This document shows positions 59,463 to 64,000 of a stretch of 64,000 nt of DNA, in pieces. The DNA is taken from NCBI RefSeq assembly GCF_036669915.1, contig NC_089316.1, forward strand, positions 26,153,325 to 26,217,324, in the 5' to 3' direction. The notes below the pieces were generated by a model. That model had not been told where the DNA came from. It worked only from the letters and a program-made list of their open reading frames with translations, and did not search any database. A program made the translations under genes and the position numbers. The stretch comes from Pocillopora verrucosa (lineage: Eukaryota; Cnidaria; Anthozoa; Scleractinia; Pocilloporidae). Position 1 is the first letter of the stretch. Every line of letters begins with the position of its first letter.

Positions 59463-60494
59463 ATGGAGGGAACACGTCTTTCGCTTAACCTGTCTTCAAT
59501 CAATCTCTCTCCCCTAAACAACACAGACACCACTCGAGCCTATGCGTTCGTTCCTGCAAGTAGCACTACAAAGCTTATCATTTTCCTGCTACTGGTTGTC
59601 GTCGGAACAGTTGGATTTATCGGAAACAGCCTTATTTACTGCTTCATATCTACTAAGAGCAGAAGATTTTCTTACTTACAGTCGTCAATGTTCGTCAGAA
59701 ATTTTAATTTCTACGTAAAGAGCCTAGCTCTGTCTGATATACTCTCCTGCTCGATCTCTCTTCCCCTGATTTATATTCAACTTATGTTTGATGTGTTCCA
59801 ACAAGGTTGGCCTTGCAGGATTGTTCGTTACCTAAACTTGCTGTTCCCTTCAGTTACAATTAACAACTTGATAGTCATAAGCACGGAGAGGTATTTTTCA
59901 ACTCGACCCATTCCTCGCTCTTTCAGCGTCTCGTGCGTTCGTAGACTGATTTTTAGCGCATGGGTTGTAGGTTTCACTGCGGTGATTGCTCCAACTTTCA
60001 CCTTCAATGGCGTAAGATTCGATCTGGACAACAACCGTTACACAGTCGTTTGTAAAATAGACAACACTTACTTGCCTTTCAGAGTGATATTTGTGAGCTA
60101 CGCAGTACTTCAACACGTTTTACCGAGCATAATTTTAATCTGTATTAATATTTCACTGATAAAAACCGTTTGGAGCAGGAAAAGAAGCCGGCTTATGAAC
60201 ATTCAGATGAACAACGCTATTCGCGCGAAGCTCAGAGCTGCTAAACGGCGAGGGACATATCTACTGATTCTGATAACATTTGCCTTCATAATTCCATATT
60301 CTTGGACATTATATTACGCTGTTTATGTCATGGTGGTTAATCCTACACTTGATTTTCAATTCGATTACCGAATACGATGTCTAAGCATCGTACTGTTCTT
60401 TACAAACAGCTCCCTAAACTTTATGATATACCTTGTACAAATGAATGATTTCAGACACTATGTAAGGAAAGTGTTTTGTAACAAAGTCAGTTAG
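59463..60494 (+). CDS. Class A (rhodopsin-like) G-protein-coupled receptor, intronless
   Basis: 343 residues from ATG 59463; the open frame extends back to ATG 59325, but that start lies in a SINE relic and would put 46 odd residues before the N-terminus, so the downstream ATG is preferred. There are seven hydrophobic helices. The N-terminus has N-glycosylation sites (NLSS, NLSP excluded, NNTD). Helix 1 has GNSLIY, helix 2 LALSD, helix 3 starts after a conserved WPC and ends STERYFS (the E/DRY motif), ECL2 has VVCK for the disulphide, and helix 7 NSSLNFMIY stands in place of NPxxY. Helix 6 has FIIPYSW without the usual CWxP Cys. The ligand is unknown. Intronless class A receptors are greatly expanded in anthozoans. 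It could be a neuropeptide, amine or melatonin-like receptor. Confidence 0.9.
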   Translation: MEGTRLSLNLSSINLSPLNNTDTTRAYAFVPASSTTKLIIFLLLVVVGTVGFIGNSLIYCFISTKSRRFSYLQSSMFVRNFNFYVKSLALSDILSCSISLPLIYIQLMFDVFQQGWPCRIVRYLNLLFPSVTINNLIVISTERYFSTRPIPRSFSVSCVRRLIFSAWVVGFTAVIAPTFTFNGVRFDLDNNRYTVVCKIDNTYLPFRVIFVSYAVLQHVLPSIILICINISLIKTVWSRKRSRLMNIQMNNAIRAKLRAAKRRGTYLLILITFAFIIPYSWTLYYAVYVMVVNPTLDFQFDYRIRCLSIVLFFTNSSLNFMIYLVQMNDFRHYVRKVFCNKVS

Positions 60495-61430
60495 AGTTGT
60501 TCTCAATCCAGAAATGACGTCACTATTGTTAAATGATAAAATTACAATTATAGTTAATCTATAATATCGTAAGGGTTTTCTGTATTGGTGTTAGAAGGAA
60601 AAGAAATGGGAATATTATATTATTCTAAGTCATTTAAAGTAAATTATAAAAAGGGCAGGTTGATTGCTTCGTACGCCTTCTTGGTGGTCTTATCTATCTT
60701 ATCGACTATCCACGAGAAATACAAATAAAACCAATAGGAACTCTCAGAAAATGCACGTGATCAGCGCCAAATGATATTAAAAACTCACGTGACCAAGTCA
60801 TGAATGTTCTATCAATTTTGATAAAAATTTTGGTTTTTTTTTCAATGATTTTATAATTTTTGTAAATATTTTTTGTGATTATAGTGAATAAAGAATATAT
60901 TCCTTATCAATTTTGATTGGTTGAGAATGTAGCCATGTTTTCTTGGGACCAATCACAGGGCACAATAAAACAAAGCAAGGCAACGAAAAAGGAAATGATG
61001 GAATGAGGCCCAGTGCGTTATCTACAAAAGAAAATTATTCTAAATTGAAGGTACGGTGGCCCAAAAGGGTCACGCATGCAAATTAAAATTAGGACTGCTG
61101 ACAAATATATTACTGCAAATGAAAATATAGAACCGCAAATTAAAATATTACTGCAAATTCCAAAAATACATCACTGAACACAAAAAAATAGAGCTAGCCT
61201 GAAATTACAACCCATTATTGAAAATTTAACTGCAATTTTAATAGTTGATTGCTGCAAATTTAAAAAAATTTTCCTCTGGCAATCATCAACAACTCTACGG
61301 ATTAAACCATTCAAATGCAACCAACCATTAATGATATCCCATAAGTAGTTCTGGTATCCTCAAATCACTACTAAAAATAATAAGGGGGTTACATATATTT
61401 ACAACAGCACTGCACATATCAAATTTGTAA
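60495..61430. other. AT-rich intergenic DNA after the GPCR
   Basis: No gene is supported. 61080-61270 has a degenerate run of 'actgcaaat'-type units ('ttactgcaaatgaaaatata', 'ttactgcaaattccaaaaat'), which may be an eroded tandem repeat. Nothing else is seen. Confidence 0.45.
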
Positions 61431-61439
61431 CAGAATAAG

Positions 61440-61660
61440 TGAAATAGTGTAGTTTGATCGTTCGGGTGAGTGTAGTCCTGAGAAGGACTGTTGTCGGTAG
61501 TGGTGACTGACGTTTCGACAACATGAGCGGAAGTCATCTTCAGAGTCAAGTGAAAGGTTGTTGTCAGTCGAATGTTCTTAGTCCGGTTTCTATAAACTGA
61601 TTGGTCAGTTTTGCCGTGATGTTATTGGCTGTAAGACTCAAGTAATTTGCATTGCAAATA
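61440..61660. repeat. Dispersed element, family H
   Basis: 'gtagtttgatcgttcgggtg', 'ctgagaaggactgttgtcgg', 'gactgacgtttcgacaacat', then 'tgattggtcagttttgccgt' and 'ttggctgtaagactcaagta'. A partner lies at 17565-17750. The minus-strand 73-codon open frame (61328-61549) is within the repeat and not a host gene. Confidence 0.6.
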
Positions 61661-61913
61661 ATCCTGTGATTTAATGAGTATATTGTTTTTGATTCACAAC
61701 CCGCGGCAATTTACTCGTGAACTGAAAAAATTCATCGGCGACCCTCAACAGTTTAATACGTGCGCCTTACTCAGAGTTTCCCGCGTCGCGTCGCTGATTT
61801 AGTAGTTTTGACTCGCGCGACGGAATTCGCCTAAAATCAGGGACGACTTGTAGTTTACCTATTGGATAATCTCTCCCTCACCAACACCAGTTTAAAGGCC
61901 CATCTAAAACCTT

Positions 61914-62205
61914 ATAGCGGAGCTCGCGTAGCCCCATAATTATACAAAACAGTAGTAACCCATCACGCCGAAAAAATTTGGATGTACGACCGTACAAGGT
62001 GCTACTTTTAACATGCGTGGTCAACTGTACCGCGGGCACGCCAACGCCACGGCTTTGTCCAGTAGTCCAGTGGTCAGTGCACTGGGCTCCGAGTCGGACG
62101 ACCTGGGTTGTAGTCCTGGCCGGGGCAAGGCGTTGTACCCTTGAGACGTGCGGGAAAAAAAATGCGAGCTCCGCTTTTAGGCTTGGCTAAATCTATATAT
62201 TACAA
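61914..62205 (+). repeat. tRNA-like element with GCGGAGCTCGC inverted ends (copy 3)
   Basis: It begins 'tagcggagctcgcgtagccc' and carries the mirrored 'gcgagctccgcttttaggct' near its right end (62163-62182). In between are 'gatgtacgaccgtacaaggt', the tRNA-like 'tccagtggtcagtgcactgg' and 'gacctgggttgtagtcctgg', and a poly-A run after 'gagacgtgcggg'. It is the best-preserved of the three copies. Confidence 0.7.
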
Positions 62206-62410
62206 TTATGTAAGCCATAGACTTTCAACTGAAAGATTTCCTTTCACAGACCAGCCTTAGGGAAAAAGTTAAAACCAGTGACAACCGTATAAAAATGTTA
62301 CTTCACTTTAATCACTAGTAAAAGAGACGCTACTGACAAATCGTTCCCTCGCACTTAGTGATACACTCATCTTTAAAACTTATACACTACTCTACAGCTG
62401 AGGGTTGACG

Positions 62411-62889
62411 CCGGTGTCACAGCGGATTTGGACTCCCCGCGGATTTGGACCCCCCGGTCCAAATCCGCTAGCGGATTTGGACCCCCCTTCGCGGATTTGG
62501 ACCCCCCCCAACTAAACATTCCTTTTCGTAACTTGTTCCAACTGCGAGCTTTTAGGCGATGTCCGTTAAAATTTCAACACAAGATTGCGTACTATAATTG
62601 ACGAAGAAAAGGGCAGATATCGTTTCATTTCTGACACATTTATTTAAGTTGGTAGAATAGCCTACGCATGAATTAAATGACAACAAACTATTGGATTCGA
62701 ACTATTGAAACTCATACCAAATCCTTTCTTATTCTGTTGCAATACAATTCTGAAGAACAAGTATGAAACTAGTACTACTCTTACTTTACTTCGTAAAGTA
62801 CGTCATAATAGTGAAAACTATTTACTCAGTTTTGTTAAAGGGGTCCAAATCCGCGGAGGGGAGTCCATATCCGCTAGCGGATTTGGACC

Positions 62890-62923
<34 letters not shown>

Positions 62924-62936
62924 GGGACACCGGCAC
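62411..62936. mobile_element. ~525-bp non-autonomous element with ~25-bp TIRs and internal GCGGATTTGGAC repeats
   Basis: The left end reads 'gccggtgtcacagcggattt', and the right end is its inverse ('aaatccgctgggacaccggc'). The 14-16-bp unit GCGGATTTGGACCCCC occurs at least four times in the left 100 bp (both orientations) and again in both orientations in the right 95 bp. The ~320-bp middle is AT-rich and non-coding. The 83-codon open frame at 62705-62956 overlaps the right end and is not a gene. Confidence 0.8.
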
Positions 62937-62939
62937 AAT

Positions 62940-63535
62940 GTAGGCCATCTAGTTAATTGTGCGGTTTCTCTATCGCTATTTTTCTCTTTTCTTAAATGTA
63001 AATTACAAAATGACAGCAATCAATGCTAATAAATACGCCAAAAAAAAAAAAAGAAACACTTAATTTAAGAACCTCTTAGAGCGAATTTTCCATGGAATGT
63101 CGTAAAAACAACAAGTCAAGTTCTCACTCTGAGAAATCAAAACACAGGATAATATAACAAAAGGGTTTGTTAGAACTCATAGAGGCTTTTAAAATTAAAA
63201 TTTTAAAACTATTTTTTGATCATCTAACTTTTTAGGAAAGCGGTGGTATTGACACTCCATTCATTGCTCTAAGCTCTATGCTGGAGAATTGTTTGCATAT
63301 CTTGCAAGTCTTACTTGCATAATTAATTTTTTATTTATTTTAAATTAGTTACTTCTTTACCTAATAAAGTATTAGCCTTGGGTTACATATTAGAGAAACA
63401 TTTTCCTATAAATATTCCATTCTCTATTAAAGCCTTTTATTTCGTGAAGGTTGGCCAGTGCTCTGAAGACCTTAAGATGTCTTGAGTTAAAAATTTCAAA
63501 ATTTCGGTCAAAATACATTAGCAGGTACAAAATAT
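62940..63535. other. AT-rich DNA, probably 3' UTR and flank of the gene at the right edge
   Basis: No coding feature is seen. On the minus strand this follows the stop codon at 63539-63541, so part of it is likely the 3' UTR of that gene. Confidence 0.4.
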
Positions 63536-63538
63536 GAC

Positions 63539-63681
63539 TCAGTGATTGGCTAACTCCACTTCATCAGCAAACCTTGCATCACCTTTGCAATACCAACATA
63601 TAATTCCTCCAATCAGCAATAAAGCTGCTGCAACAGCCGCAAAGGTAACACCAAGAGTAGCCTTAATTTTGCTGCCTGGTC
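63539..63681 (-). CDS. Last coding exon of a membrane protein (partial, continues past the right edge)
   Basis: A CTCTTAG acceptor on the minus strand opens two bases plus 46 codons: PGSKIKATLGVTFAAVAAAL, then a hydrophobic run to IICWYC, then KGDARFADEVELANH and a TGA stop. This is one transmembrane helix with a short acidic cytoplasmic tail ending in LANH, so the protein is probably type I. The rest of the gene lies beyond 64000. No family is recognised. Confidence 0.6.
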
Positions 63682-63940
63682 CTAAGAGTAAGACAAGATA
63701 TGAACACCTTAGTTACACCTTCATGGGACTGCCATCCAAATGTTGACATTTAAGAGGTGTTTGTGCGGTACTGTATAATTATGTGATGTTTACATTACAA
63801 TGTACGTTCACAAATTAAAGGTCGACTGCAGCTAAATAGCTAAATGCACTTTACACTTGAGAATGATTCTCCTTCAGACTTGAAATTATTGTAAATTGAA
63901 CTATGCTAATTAAATGAGGGGGGCAAAAAATAAACATTAA

Positions 63941-64000
63941 CCCTTTCACTCCCAAGATCTAATTAGTAATTCTCCTTACTATCTGCCATACAATTCTTAT
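63941..64000. repeat. Family A element, cut by the window edge
   Basis: 'ttaaccctttcactcccaag', 'atctaattagtaattctcct' and 'atctgccatacaattcttat' are the left 60 bp of a family A copy. Confidence 0.7.

Overview
The window is nuclear DNA of an animal, most likely a hexacoral (probably a stony coral). Genes are split by GT-AG introns of about 70 to 1,900 bases, the intergenic DNA is AT-rich, and introns and spacers are full of short terminal-inverted-repeat elements and tRNA-derived SINE relics of the kind common in anthozoan genomes. The protein matches come from recognising the families by eye; no database search was run.

Layout from left to right. 1-6459 has no gene I can support: a pyrimidine-rich minisatellite and several dispersed repeats. 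6460-27023 (minus) is a gene of about 29 coding exons for a Tudor/LOTUS protein of the TDRD7/TDRD5 type, with two LOTUS modules and four Tudor domains; the family acts in germ granules and the piRNA pathway. 27480-31869 (plus) is ribosomal protein RPS8, complete in seven exons, with a C/D-box snoRNA in intron 3. 33436-37049 (minus) is MGST1, a microsomal glutathione transferase with three tandem copies of its first coding exon, the most upstream of which has an in-frame stop. 37737-38410 is a CATCGT-type simple repeat. 39591-47948 (minus) is an unnamed type I membrane protein with a juxtamembrane CxxC and about 14 YxxV/I motifs in a 715-residue cytoplasmic tail, resembling the immune transmembrane adaptors LAT and PAG. 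48159-55383 (plus) is TCP1/CCT1, the alpha subunit of the TRiC chaperonin, complete in ten exons. 56923-57557 is a possible two-exon small ORF. 59463-60494 (plus) is an intronless class A GPCR. 63539-63681 (minus) is the last coding exon of another membrane protein that runs off the right edge.

Two head-to-head pairs, TDRD7-like/RPS8 (456 bp between start codons) and the tyrosine-rich membrane protein/TCP1 (210 bp), suggest shared or abutting promoters. In each pair a housekeeping gene (ribosome, chaperonin) sits beside a gene expected to be more tissue-restricted. There is no operon logic and no CRISPR array. The most novel item is the tyrosine-motif membrane protein. MGST1 first-exon multiplication, the RPS8 snoRNA, and several inverted-repeat elements, some nested with clear target-site evidence, are the other points worth a second look.
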